Shown here: positions 26,346 through 40,412 of the stretch, piece after piece | Position numbering within the stretch: position 1 is the stretch's first letter | Layout: every line of letters begins with the position of its first letter | NCBI GenBank assembly: GCA_013399875.1 | Contig: VXAZ01003887.1 | Span: forward strand, 1,159,855-1,223,854 | Direction of reading: 5' to 3' | Length of the DNA: 64,000 nt | From: Gymnorhina tibicen | Taxonomy: Eukaryota; Chordata; Aves; Passeriformes; Artamidae | Notes under the pieces: generated by a model | The model's input: only the letters and a program-made list of their open reading frames with translations | Database searches by the model: none | What the model was told of the DNA's origin: nothing | Translations under genes and position numbers: made by a program

Positions 26346-29300
26346 GGACAGGAAGCACAGTGCCATACTTAAAAGTCACCTTCCTTAAAGACAAAACAAA
26401 ATAACACAGAAGAGAGTGAGAGACCTCATCTCTTGCAGATGCTGGACGAAATAATCTGCTCATCACAAACCTCTTCCCCACCCTGCACATTTCAGCTTCA
26501 GACTGTGCTTTAAATCATTCTGAGGAACGTGTTCTGTTCGACTGAAATACCCATCTGGCCTCATTTTGCTCAGCCAGACAGGAGGCAGCCCTGTTTTTTC
26601 AGCATTTACCTCTCCTTTTAAGCAGTTGTCAGCTAACTTGTAATTGCACATCCCTCTTCCTCACAGAGCTTCCAGCTGGTGACCCAGCCTGTGTGGAGAA
26701 GCGAGCCACCAAAGCAGGAAGGCAGCCCCACAGCCCCCCACATCAAGCCAAGTATGAGGCAAAACAAAACCAAAGCTATAGATAATATGCAGGAGCAATC
26801 AATGTTTCTTGTGCCATGCTAAGGTAACTTGTACCTGCCCCCTTCTGCCCTCACAAGTGCAGGCTGTTCTACCCAAGGGGAGGAAAAATGCACTTCCAGA
26901 ACTACTTCAATTCTTTTAATACATAGATGACCACAAACTGTAACTCACTCTCACATCCCCAGAACTAATTATACATGTCACCAGAATATCATACATATCT
27001 CTCTTTTCATCTAAAGAATGCACTGCAGTCTAACACATTATGTACTGAACACCACCCTCCATGCAACAGCTGAGGGGAAAAAAAAGCCCACCTGGTCCTT
27101 CAAGTGATGCATATTCTTTTACAAACTTACCTAGAAGCAGCACTGAGCTATAGCAGTTATTATTCAACAACACATCCAGTGCGGAAAAATAAACCACACA
27201 CCTTATATAAATATTGATAAAAACCTTTTTTCTTATTGTGTTAGTGTATCCTACATCCACACCAACAGCAAATACAAAGGAACACAGTGTACTTGCAGAG
27301 AAACAGCCAGCAAGACTTTACTTTGAAAGTAAAGCATGAACCATGTTTAAAAGCAAACAAAGTTAAAACCGGATCCAGGTTAAACACAAAGTTCCAGTTC
27401 ACCTGAATGTACAGAATTTGTGACCTTGCAGTTTGAGCAAAGCTGCAAAACTATCTGTAGACAGACAGAAGTTTCTTTTAAAGGGAAATACAAGAGAAAG
27501 CACCAAGAAGAACGTGCAAAACCTCAAACACCACTGAAGGAAACTGTTAAACTGACCATACATAAATGCCTGAGAGAAACAAAATAGCAGGGAAACACCA
27601 GACTGAAAGACTACGAAAGGAAACAGTTCACACAAAGAGTGTGCTCTTCATTCACACATCACAATTTCCCTTCTTGCTGTAAATAAAATGGGATACCCAG
27701 AGGCAAAATCAGTTGTTTTCATCATGCAATGCCTATGCAATTTTCCTAGAATATACAAGGAAACAAATATGCCAATTCTGTTTCAAAATGTTTTAGAATC
27801 ACAAATATTGATGTATTTCTTCAACTTCAAGAACGAAAAAACCAGCTCTGGAAATTGAATGGCTGATATGAACAAGAGCCCAAACAAACATGAAAATGTA
27901 CAGAAGGGACTGTGCCTCCTCTTGAATCTCCAAACATCCTCTCCCCTCTCCCCTCATGGCAGGACACCATGATGTATTGGGCCGTGTACCAGAGGTATAC
28001 TTCAAATAAACAGGCTGCAATACTGAACCAACATCAAGAAACCATATCTCAAAATTAAATTTTAAATGAACCACTTTCCTGAAAACTGAAAAATGTGCCA
28101 ATAAAATCTGATGGAATTCAATATAACAGAAATAAGCTGGATAAAATTTTTTGTTTCTCTTTTACGTCAAAGAGCCAGATCTAGAGGTTGTTCTCACAGT
28201 AAGTCAACTAAGGAAGAAGTTTCATGTTTTGAGCATAAAGAAGATAGTATATTCAAATTTTATGTGTGGGAATAAAGTCACTTGCCCTCAAAATACTTGT
28301 GACCAGCGGAAGTCCAGTGAGTTGAATCTTTCTCTTTACGCACGTGAATGAAATAATGGCCACTTTTATAACGACTAAACTAGCTTAAGCAATGCAATTT
28401 GTAATTAGGAGAGAATATTCATATGTGCTCATCCCAAAAGGAGAGACGTACAGAGAGCATCAAGCAGCAGGACTGCAGGAAACATCTGATAACCAAACGT
28501 GTGCACATAACATAAAATGGAGACATTTGTTTATTGACAGTTGCAAAACAGGCTGAGCATTTTATTTACTGTTATCTCATTTTCAGTATTACACAGATCA
28601 TTTGAAAGAGGGCAACAGGGATATAAGTTACCAAGCATGAAGCATGTCCTCGTGCATATGTTTATGCTAACAGCCATGGGGAACTTCAGCTCTCTATGTT
28701 CTGCCTTCTCCCCTTGTGGGGCTACAACAGCAGAACAACTTTAGTGCACACCAAGCACACAGCGCAGGCTCTCCTCCCGACCTCTTTAGGCAGCTGCTGA
28801 ACCAGGATAATTGCTTGCGGTCACGCCTGTTCTCTCTGGCAGCAGCACCGCCTGCTCTAGGCAGAGCTTGTGGCTCTCTGGCCTCTTCCCTCTCCACCCC
28901 TCCAAAATGAGGGTTCAGCTCTTCTACACAGTAAAACCTTGGCTACTGCTAAAAGAACTGGCAGAAAACACTTCTGCCAGCACCACACAGAGCCACGCAC
29001 TCCATGTTCTACAGTCAAACTTACCACGTTGGGATGATGCACCAGTAGGACGGACATCTACTGTTAGGGACATCAAGGCTTGAAACAACAAGCTCCCAAA
29101 ATGTCCAGCTCTCTTACACTGTTTGGATCCCTTTTAAGATGGAGCATTCAACCAAGCTGCTGTGTTTAAATTCAAACTAGGGAAAGACCAACCAACCCAA
29201 TTTTAAACTATCAGGCCTGTGATAAGACACACTGACAAAATTAGAAGGCCAAGCCAACGTGAGTGCAGTGCAACTGGCAGAGGTTGTCGTTTACCTCTTC

Positions 29301-30485
29301 CTGTATGACAGTAAGTCATGACTACACAGACCCAAAGACAGACAGACAAACACCCTCAGTCCTTCCAAGCCAGCCTATCTCCAAGCAGCTCTGCAGTAGG
29401 TGAGTGTCCTTCAAGTGCACTGTGTTAGACAACATTGTTTCCAATGAGCTGCTCACTGAAACCATTCTCACTCCACAACTAGCAACCACATTGAGTATGA
29501 AAAATCACTTATGTCTCTTGCCCAGTTCCAGACCTCCTGTACTAAGTCCAGGGCAACAATCTTATAACGTACTGCAGTATTCCGTACAGCTGTGTCAAAA
29601 TGGCATAACACTGATCGCCTGTGACAGCAGGCATTTGTACTGAGAGATTTCTGAAAGCACTACAGTATTTCTTTGTGTGAAGTAGCTGAGAAATAATACT
29701 CCCAACCCCCCTGCCCCAACCTTCTTTTCCTTTGTGCACTGCCAAACAAAATGGGCCCAAAACCATGCTCTCTTTATTCTTTTACTGATGGAAATTACAT
29801 TAGAGAGAAGCCCAGCACAAAGAAAGTTTTGGCAAGGAATGTGCCTTTTATGTTATGTTCCATAAAACCCTCAAAGATCACTGACTGATATTTACAAAAT
29901 TATGTTCTTCATATACCTATACACGGCGGTTGCTGCAATGCTGACGATCTGCACTTCAGACAGGCAGTATAAAAAAAAAATTTAAAAACATTAATAAACA
30001 AAGATTTGAAAAAAACCATCCAAGCCCTATTGCTTTACACCTGTGTTTTAAACTAATTACGGCAAAGAAATGCCAACTTACAATGTACTTCTCAACAATA
30101 TAAGCAATGGGTTACAAACATATATGGTGTCTTTGTTCCTAAATAAATTCCATCATAACTAATGGCATAGGCAATCCTTGTAACCTCCTTTTCTGACACT
30201 TTGAGTCTGATTTATTCTCCCTGTTTCTTGGTACATTGCCACAAGCAGCATTGATTTTCTGCCCTCCTTGGTGACTGCTGGAACTTCAAGTTCAAAAAGG
30301 TTTTTGGATTCAAACTTGTGCTCCATTTTCAGTAACATCAGCAATGGTCTGGAGTAGCTTTTTTTACAAGACAGTGAAGAGCCAACAAACCACACAAACA
30401 CAGACAAGGTGTGCAGCACTGTGTCAGAAGACATAGCCCTTTCTAGTAATAACTTTCCATCACAGGGATGATCTAATCTATAGCT

Positions 30486-30944
30486 ATGGAGTTTTGCTTA
30501 TTGCTTCTACTTATCATTGTGCTCTCAAATGCTTTAAATAGTGGCAATTCTTCACCAAAAGGCAGTCTTACCTGCACAGCCAAGAAGCTGTTCAGCAGTA
30601 ACAACACTAACTATTTTCCAGTTTTAGTAAGGATAAATAATACATTAATATACTCGCCAATTCCTACTTCCCCAGTTATAGCTGGCATATTGCTGATGGG
30701 CTCCCAAGTGCAGCAAGATCCTGCCCCACCGCCAGCCAGGGACACGTCCATGACACCTTTGGATGAAGCCAAGGGCAAGAAGAATGCAGCAGGGCTGGGC
30801 ACGATCCTGGCAGGCACAGTCTCACACTCCCAAGGAACCAGATCACAGCCAGTTCTCAGCAAGTACCGAGGCTTGGTGAGGAACAGTGCAACACGGAGAA
30901 AGTCACCACATGCCAGTTTGTATTTGATGATGCTTGTGAAGTAA
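30486..30944 (+). other. Unassigned 152-codon open frame with hydrophobic start
   Basis: The frame begins MEFCLLLLLIIVLSNALNSG, which looks like a signal peptide, but the rest has no domain I recognise. A 133-codon frame is open on the opposite strand over 30611-31012. The second half (about 30690-30900) is more GC-rich than its surroundings, which alone lengthens open frames. No promoter, splice context or poly(A) signal supports a gene. Confidence 0.1.
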
Positions 30945-33594
30945 GTTACTCTGGTTAGTAAATGCAGCTGTGCCAGCAAAATGCTTTTTGGTGGTACAGA
31001 GTGTATCTGCAAGGAGAATTTACCTGTAAAAGCACATTAATAAACACCAACACAAAATTTGCCCAAGCCTAGTGCTCAGAAGGTACAGCTACAGTTCCGC
31101 ATTTCTTGTAGAACAAAATATAGCACAACCCATAGAGCAAAATAAGAAAGCTCTGAATTATTTCCAAATAAGTACTTTTAAATACAGCAATTGCAGCAAT
31201 GCTTTTAAAAGTGATTCATATTTCAAAATACTGGTGCTTCACATATTAAATCATTTCTACTGCACTTGCAAGAATTAGAAGCTTAAGAATCTGGAAGGTC
31301 TTTAAAGAACTTAGTTTTCAATACAGTACAGAAACTTAGTTTTCTTTCTTTCTTTTGGCAAATTGAATCAGTATCATAATTTACTCTCCCTAACCTCAGT
31401 AAATCATTCTCTTTCCTGAACACCATAAAGGATTAAAACCAGCCCAACATTTTGGAAGAGTTTTTAGGTTACAGACAAAATAAACATTTTTAAATCCATA
31501 AAGTATTTACTGAATTAACTGAAGTAGTGACTCATCACCCATTGCATCTCTCTAAATTTACTTCAAAAATTCTATTACGTCAGGCTCTGTCAGTTCTGGA
31601 TGGAATGGAAAAGTTGGATTGAAAGATCCAACTAAATAAAAGCCACAGGGGGCTGTTCTGCTCCTGTACACGTGTTGCCCCCCGTAACATGACTGGCAAT
31701 CTGACACACCTGCACCAGCGACCGAACTGCATACAAAGAAAATATTTAAGTTGACTAGTAGTCAAAAGGCCCCTTAGATAACCTGACAGTACTGCTGCAA
31801 CCTCTTCCGAGTGTCACCCTATTTCTTTTCAGCTGTAAATTGTACAACTGTCAGAGTGCTGCATACAGCTCCATGAGTCACTGGGGGGGAAAAAGTTAGA
31901 CCGATAAGAATCTCACTTCTTTAATGTCTTCCAAACCCGCAGTAAAACCTAAACTTTTTATAATTGGTTATGTTATATTCAGTAAATGATGTTTATGTAA
32001 TTAAACACTCGTCCTTACTGTGGGCAAAGGAGAGCCACTGGGAAAAACCAAAGCTGCCAGCTGAAGCCGTGCATACATTGTCCTGCCCCAAGATTTGTCT
32101 TGTGCAAAACCCCAGCAGAAATTCAGGCAATGCATGAGTCGCTTCCTTATTGCATCTCTTGAACATGAAACTGTTACAGCAACATCATTTCATTTTCAGT
32201 TGCTTCCCTCCTCCCCCCATTTATCACTCAGTACACCTCTCAGTGTTAATTGCTTTTTAAACATTGCTCACACTTAAAATTCAGACTCAGCCTATACCAT
32301 TTACTTCCCAATATAACTTGATGTTCAGAGTAAAACACATAATTATTGTATAAAAAGTTGTACAAATAAGATTAAATACTGGAAACTTTTCCCCTCCTGC
32401 AATTCATATTACAACATACATGCCCTAATTAAGCTTAAAGCCCCCAGTTTATGCCAGTATTATGAAACAAGCTCTTTTCTGCCTGTTCAAACTACAGCTA
32501 CATGAAAGGCATGTGTCAGCACTACCACAGCAAACTCTCGGTCTTTATGGGTAAGTTTTCTCAACATTTCTTTCACTGAGAACACGTGCAGTCTTAAATC
32601 CTTTGGTGAAAGCTCCTGTAACTCCACAGACTTCCAGAAGCTGAGTTAGCTCTTCATGTGACACAGGAACATCACTGCTGGTGTTTCCAGCACCTATGGA
32701 TTAGCCCGCCAGTGATCACTGCACTGTGTGTACCAGACATGTAGGTTGGTACCAGGACTCAGCCCACGGGTAACAAAGAAGTGGCTTCAGTACAAGTATT
32801 CACACATACATTGTGTATGTGAAGCTTTCATTCTGCTCTATCAGCTGATAGATCACTCCCTGAAGGTCCTTTATAAAAGAAAGAAAACAATTAAAACCTG
32901 TATTTAGACAAGGCAACACCTGAACACTGCTCTCTGTATCAAACAGACATAGTGCAAATCTTGTGCCTGTGGTTTTCCTTAATTAATGTCTTTTTGTGAA
33001 ATCAGGACTTCCCAAAAAACCTAAGCAAACCAATACTGTCAAAAGGTTGGTGGGGGGAGGAAACATATAATGATTTCCACCTAAAAAGAATTGGTCAAAA
33101 TTTCCCCCAAACTGCTTTTACCAACATCTAGCAATGTCTGCTGTGCACACTGCCTCATACCACCGGCTCAAGTAGGAGCAACATGCTTGCTTTTGTTCTG
33201 CTAATGGCCACAGGAGAAAACAACTGCAGGAATTATGATCAAACCTGGAGTACCAGTACCTTGAAACTGTTTATCTTCTCAGAAAATGACAATTTTATAC
33301 TTACCTCTGAATAACAAGAAACTCAGGTCTTTATTGCAGCGTTTGGGGTTAATTACTCTTGGAAAAAAACAGATTTTTCAGGAAGAAATGAAGCTGTGAG
33401 ATGTTCTGGTTTTAGTTCAACAAGATAATACTGGCTTTCTTATCTTTTTAACTGAACTTCCATGTAGGGCTTTGGGTCATTGCTCACCTGATTGCAGGTA
33501 AGGTACTAACTCTTCCTTCTCTACCAACACTTGTGCCTATTTCCACAATCTCTCTTCTAAGGTCAGGACATGCCTTGGAAAGTGTAACTATAAA

Positions 33595-33837
33595 ATGCCC
33601 ATTTTTCTTCTGATTCAGACAGTGGCTGCTGGAGAAATTGAGGCAATTCTGAAGTTCAAATATTTTGAGTGTGAGCCTACTTCTCACTTCAGAGCAACAA
33701 GTTCAAAGTTGAAGTGGCTGTCACAGTACATGGCAGATCCAAATACACAACTGATAGCTGGTCCCAAACTTAAAGTTGATGGCACCTTATTTGAAGCTTT
33801 TGGAGAACTTGCTAGGTACCCATGGATTGCTTCGTGA
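33595..33837 (+). other. Unassigned open frame with exon-like borders, antisense to FOXN3
   Basis: An 80-codon frame opens at 33595. A pyrimidine tract and CAG end at 33618, and a GT lies at 33813 after ...GELAR, so 33619-33812 has the look of an internal exon. The stretch around KLKWLSQYMADPN and GPKLKVDGTLFEAFG has protein-like composition. A stop follows at 33835, and the same frame then stays open to 33943. I could not match it to any family. It may be a fragment of a decayed retrocopy, an antisense transcript exon, or chance. Confidence 0.15.
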
Positions 33838-36800
33838 GCCACAGCAGAGGTTCTGAGCAAATTTAATCATAATTTACCTCGAAACACATCTTTTTATAAG
33901 GCTGGTACAATGACTGGTGCCTTCTTCTACAATTACATGATTTAACTGGAAGTAGTAGAAGAGATAGGTGAAAAAGGGGAAAGCATGGCTAGGAAACCAT
34001 GGCCAAAACAGTTGGAGTGGCTCAAGAATTTGCTCCTCGTCTTTCTCCTGAGCAAACCACTCAGTGCTTCATGGTGTGGGCATATATCACCCCTCCAAAA
34101 TACAACCAAGCCATGCCAAAGCAGTGCCAAAAATATGCATACAGCATCAAAGCAGCAGGGAAGAGAAACTGAGGCTTGCAACAGATGCTGCAATTAAAAT
34201 GAAAAGAGCTGCAAAGCTACTCTTCATTTCACCCCAGAAGTAAATTGTTTAAGTGTAATTAATGATCAGTTTATTAAATAGGCATCAGGCTTTTACGTCA
34301 TAATTCTCCTAAAATCCTCAGCTGTTACATAATACTTAAGAATGAACTTACATGGGATACTTTGATTCTGAAACATCAATGTTCATTTATCCATCAGGGG
34401 CCCAGCAGGATAGTTTACCACTCCCTTTAAAGTCAAAGTGATTTTACTTACTTTTCAAGATTAGCTCAGTGCATTTGCACTTTTCTGTTTTAGGCCAGTT
34501 TTAAAGACTCACTTTCATAAGTCCCTGGAATGCACTGCATTTATCACAGCAACAAAGCCACAGGAAAGGTCTTTTTTGTTTTTTTTCTTTTATACTTGTC
34601 TATTTTCCTCCTCTTTGTAAAAGTACAGTACTTTCTGGCATTCTTTTCACAGACCAACACTCCAACAAAGGCAATCCATTTCATCACATTTAGCGAGTCC
34701 TTATTGTGAGGAGAGACTACAGATTTGCCAGTGAAATGCTGAAGTTACTATTCTCTATTAATAAAATGTGCTGTAATACAGTGCAATGCAAATACTTAAT
34801 CCTAGCTACTTTGTAGAAAACAGTTACAACAAGCACATTCTCAGTGTTGACACTGTCATGCTTTCTAGTGTACTATCGGACATCTCAGCTTCAGTACCAG
34901 CAGAGAACACCCTCCACCCACCCCCGAGGTAGACTTGAAAATCCCAAATCCACAGTCAAGCAAAGAATCACAGGTTTTATAGCCCTCTCAAGTAACTCCA
35001 GAGAACACGCACGAAGAACAAAATACCACCCTGTCAGCTCTGGGAGATCCATTATGCTCTGCTACCCTTCAATGCAGAGAATGGTTAAGTCTTGACTCCT
35101 GGTGCTAAAGAAGCGAACCATTCATTTCCAGCCACGACTGCACTCAGCAAAGCAAGTGAGGGAACCAACAGTGAAGTATACTTGGCTACTGAAGTTTATT
35201 GTGAGTCAGTTGGAAGTTAAGATTTCTTTCTACTATGATGCCAAAAAAATCCATTATGTGGAGGCACCAACAGATATTTATTCATCTGAGGTTAGCATGG
35301 CTTCATGAAGAAGCAAGAAATACTTAAGTTTGGATGACAAATCATTCCACAAACATTATAAATCCTTTGCGTGTAAATATTTCAGGTTTCAAGAGCCAAT
35401 TAGAAAGGTCAGCATTTATCTTTTTGTCTGTTTCTAGCCTTAATAACTTTTGCTCTCTGCCTGTAGATTAATCATTGAAGTGAAAGATACAGAGGTTTAT
35501 AAATAGGAAAAAACCCTACACATAATAAGAGAGGGTTCAGGCTGGACAAAAATTATCTCTACCTGTTCTGGTTTTGATGACTATAGCCTACCTTAATCCA
35601 AAATGTAATTATTTGGATTAGATTAGGACAGTGGATCAGTGGATTTTCCTGAAATGCCCAGGGCAAGGCACACGCAATTTCATATTTAGGGCACAGGGTT
35701 GCATTTCATTTCCAAATCCCTTTTAATTCCAGACATGCATTTGTAACTTCTTCTTCCCGTGACAGGAAATATTTGTCCCTTTGAAAAAGTTTGAAAACCA
35801 AAATCCCTGCTTCTAAACCTAGTGGAAGACTGTTCTTTGGCTCACATTGTTATTCACTTGCTGCACGTGGGTCATTGCAATTGCTACAAAGCTGAGAAAT
35901 TCTACTGTTTTTCAAGTGAGAAGCATTTCGCAGGGGGACTTGTTGGGTTTTGTTTGTTTTTTGGGCGTTTTTCTGAGGTGGTATGTGCTTATGTTCCATA
36001 ATAAGGCACAGTAGCCAATAAAAAAACAGCAGGAGCTATCTCTTCCAGTGCAGGAGATCATTCCACCCAAGATGCAGAAAAAGGGATGTTACGCAGAAGC
36101 AAGAATGAATACAAATCAGTCATAAATGCACAGGAAGATGGCAAAGAAAGCACAACTGACAAGATAACGAAAAACATGCCTGCCATGTGAATATTTTCTG
36201 ATTACTAAATGGGAACCTTGTTTCTACACCTACAATAAATAGACAATAAAATCCACCTGTAACAGGTTTAACTCATCCAAACCAGTTCATGAATAAGTTA
36301 AACAGTCTTCATGAGAAAGAATCATTAAGAAGTAAGTAAAGAAATAAGTAAAATGTCTTAATTCCTACAGAAAATTTTCTTTTGAAATTGATGACTCCTT
36401 GTGTATTCTTGAACCAGATTCCTCAATGTCACACTGTTAATCTCTACTGATTAATGAACATGGCTTTGTTCTTTCTCTGACATAATGATATCCAAAATGT
36501 ATTATTATAAACAAAATAAAAACAATTTCCCAAAACTATCAACATACATAAGATCCCACTGCTTAAAGAGGGCACATAATTTGGACTGCTTGCTTCAGTG
36601 CAGTTCTTACAGGCTGCACTGAGCAGGCACGTACAACTCACAATTTACTTCCAAAACATCCCCCTAGGAAAAGATCCTCCAAAAGACTTCCTAAATGCTA
36701 GTTTGTACACTATGTGTTTTAATTAACATACAGAATAGAAATTACCATTTAGATAAGATAATGCTCCCCAGCCACTCCACCTTTGCATTCTGAAACTCTG

Positions 36801-39800
36801 CCAGGTTTCTCAGCCCCTCATCCACTCATTATTTATTTCTAGCAATCCTCAGGCCTGGTTAGCATTAATTCAGCTGCAGTTGGAGAGTTTCTCCAAGGCA
36901 GTCTCTTCAACTCCAAAGTGCATGAACTACTTAATTTGAGTGCTCTGTGTTTCAAGTACTTTAAATAGACAAAATAGTGCAGGAAATTACAGACCTCATA
37001 CTTGCTTATGTGACTGCTCCAACAGCTGTACGGACAGTGTGAGCTGCACACGTATGTGCAGCCCCAGCTGCCAGTACAGACACCCAAGGGACGACACCTG
37101 AGATATTCTTAGTCTCCTGACAGAAATTTCAGAGTTCACATGCCAAAGTTCAGGAACCCATGGCAGAAGATGTCACTGGGGTTTGAAACATGAAAACTGG
37201 CCAAGTTCTTACACAGCAGCCATGCCTGCAGTAAAGACTCACACAGATTACTGGAGACAAAAAGATACACTCTCTAGTCATGGAAGTACTAATGAGATTT
37301 ATAACCACTACTCACAGATAATCCGTTATTCCCCAGTTCCTTTCTCCACTCCTCCGTCATGATGTGCATCTTCTCATTTGGCCAAGTGCAGAAAGTCCCT
37401 CACCCCCTCTAACACCTGCCTATTTCTGGCCTTCTGTAAAGCAATCCTGCAGTAAATGTCCATTACCAGCAAAGAAAAGTGGCAAGTTTCTATGGCAAGT
37501 TTCCTAACCAACTGAGAGACCATGCAATTTTTCATTCACTGGAAACTCCATGTCCAAAATGTACAAGCAGATAATTAACAATTTTGGGGCACATTTCTAG
37601 ACTATGGTGGGAATCTTTCTCAAGGTGAATTTTTTAAAAGTATGGAGGAATCAAGGAGGGATCCACAATCCTGTGGCTCCTGCCACCTGACAGGCATAGG
37701 CTCCCTCTGAAGAAGTTGCTCAAACTCTCCATTTAAGACAGGGGTACTGGTGCTCACCCAGACCAGCTAAAAGGGATGCTTTGTGATTTAATTAGACAAT
37801 GCTTGAAAGTATTTTGAGAGTGAGAGGTGCTGTATGTGGCTCAGAGTTATTATCACAATCCAAGTAATCTATCATTCTTTAAAAAATTTCATAGTTTCTG
37901 AGAATTAAAAAAAAATTATCTAAGGGGTCCTGTTTAGACATGTTAAATTTAGACACTGAATATCACAGGGCCAAGTTCTCTCATTTTGATTTTCTGTCAA
38001 GTGCCATACCAACTACAGAAAAGCACTGCCTGAATAAACTTAGGTATCATATACTTCTATCACAGTAACAAGCTTGTGAAGTCCTAAAAGGTGAAAATGG
38101 GTTTCCTTGATAACTGACCCAGAGCTTCAATTTTAGTGAATGAAAACTGAGTAATGACACTTGCATACGCAAAGACAAAGAGAACAACCCCCAACTAAAC
38201 AACTAAGTATTCTTTCTTGTTAAATGAATACCTCAGTACTGAGTAGATTTAAACTTTTAGAATGGGTGCTCTAGAGTTCCATTTTTGTTACTTTTTGAGC
38301 CCCTCAGATAATACAATATATGAACTCATTCCATCTCATTCAGAACTGGCAAGCAGGATGCAAAAGTGTGACAGAACGGAGTCTAGAATTTCTTACCAAT
38401 ACAAATAACAAATCTAAATGAAAGTCATGAAGGTGGCAGAACCAAAAAACTCTACCCACCAAAAGGTGACACACTTTAAAGCTAGAAAATGCTGCATTTC
38501 AGTAGATGTAAGTAGTCCTCCAAATCTCAGTTTTCACAGTTAATGCACTGAATAAAGCAAGAGACTAATGGAAAAAAAACCCCATAGGTTAAGCAATTAT
38601 ATAATAAGAGGATCTGTATCCTAAAGTACACATAACAGGAGAGCTGAATTAAAATTGCATGGAAAGATATAAGCTTATTTTTTTCCAGCCTATATTTGAC
38701 TTGTAGGAGACAAATCACTACCAATAGCCAATTAACGTAACTGACAGTCAGCTCTGTCAGTAGAATGCATTATGGCAGAACCGCAGCCTGGCAGGGTTCA
38801 GCATGTGTAGAAGAAATATGACTTGTGAAACCACCATCACAAAGCAGTGCAGTGAAAGCTGGGATGAATCTTTGTGTTGGTATAACAAGAACAGCATGTC
38901 AAAATCTTCACAAACTTCAGCATTTGCTCTGGTTTCATGAGAATTAGTTAAATCTTGAGTCATTTAAGAAACTTAGCACTTGATATCAAACTGTTCCCTG
39001 CCAGTTCAGGGAATCCAAGCACAGAAAAAAAGTACATCCAAATTCTCAGAAAGGTGTCTCAGATGCATTTCTAAAGACATCTTTAATGCTGGTTTACTCC
39101 AGTTAGTCCACATCAGCTGGTTTCTCCTTTCCCAGGTCTCCAATGCTGCTTTTTAAATTGCCTCTTTTCAAAATAGTAGCTGCTCGCAGGAACTGTGGTA
39201 TCAAACTGACAGTTTCCTTTTAGAGAGGCCACCTCGCTTTGCCCCTCGAAGGGGCCTCCTGGCACCGGCCAGCTGAGGATCACCACCTTCCCCAAGGACT
39301 GACTTCCCTACGCAGACAGTCTCCTGGCCAAAGGCAACTGCCGCTTTCCAGCGAGCAAGGACAGCAGAAACTCTTGTTTATTATTTTGCATGCAGTCTGA
39401 ATACCTGAAGGTACTTATGATACAGGATTTTTTTTGCTTCTGAATGACCAAATATCACGCCTGCAGGGAAGAACTACTACAGGCTTCAGCTTGTGGGCTT
39501 CCTATGTAAAGTCAACAGCATTTCCCTTCCTGCTTTTTTGTAAAAAGTTAATAAATACTGGAGAAACAACCTAAATGAAGAATCCAGGTGAGCTGAGGTG
39601 TGAAGAGATATCTGTAATACGACAATGCCTCAAGTCTGTAGGGTGCTGCACTTGAGCACATCAGGCAGTCCCCAAAAGCAGTGTAGATGGCTGTTTTAAC
39701 TGGCACACGCATACAAGTGGAGGCTCACAATGCCAACTACAGCTGCCACAGTGATTCATGCACTTCATGTCCTTTGATAACGGTAGTCCAACCTTCATCT

Positions 39801-40355
39801 AGTTACTTGTGAAGTAATATATGTATAATAAAAACGTGTTGGAAGTGTGGTGGAGGGGTTACACATTCACAGACAAGGGTGCTCACATTGAGTTCAGAGT
39901 TCAAAATGAAACCAGAGCTAGTAGTTTCAAACCTGAGTTTTCCAAGGTGACAAGAGAGGCAGCACTGCTGAAGCTCCACTCCCCTTTCAGGACCCTTGGC
40001 CAGGGGCTACAATGCTTGGGTGTGCCCTGACCTAAAAGTTATGGGCTGTTCAAAAGAGCAGTTTTAAGATTCTTTGCATATTGTCTTGTGTCTATAAAGC
40101 TGTCCTTCCTCCTGTCAGGCTTACAGAGTGCAGTCCCCTAGGATATTATGTGGAAAAGAATTTCAGCTTATAAAACAGGTTTACCAGCTGAATAAAACAT
40201 CTAGAGAAACTGTAAACTGTTTTTATGCAACTTTGAAGATCTGTTCCTAAGTTACACTTTTTTCTTATTATTATTATTTTAAACTAATTTTCAGTGGAAA
40301 AGATTATTATTCCACTCAAAGTACTGCCTACATCTTTATTTGCTCAGATAAACTA

Positions 40356-40412
40356 CAAAAAAACCCACCAAAAAACCAACCCTCCAGAACCCCCAGAAAC
40401 CAAAACACTGAG
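40356..40412. repeat. A/C-rich low-complexity tract
   Basis: Runs of A alternate with runs of C (AAAAAAACCCACC, CCAGAACCCCCAG). It is similar in character to the tract at 23841-23945, but the units are not shared. Confidence 0.6.

Noticed and set aside
30486..30944. Secreted-protein gene starting with a signal-peptide-like leader
   Set aside because: The leader is suggestive, but the rest has no cysteine pattern or domain, there is no promoter, splice or poly(A) context, and the opposite strand is open as well.
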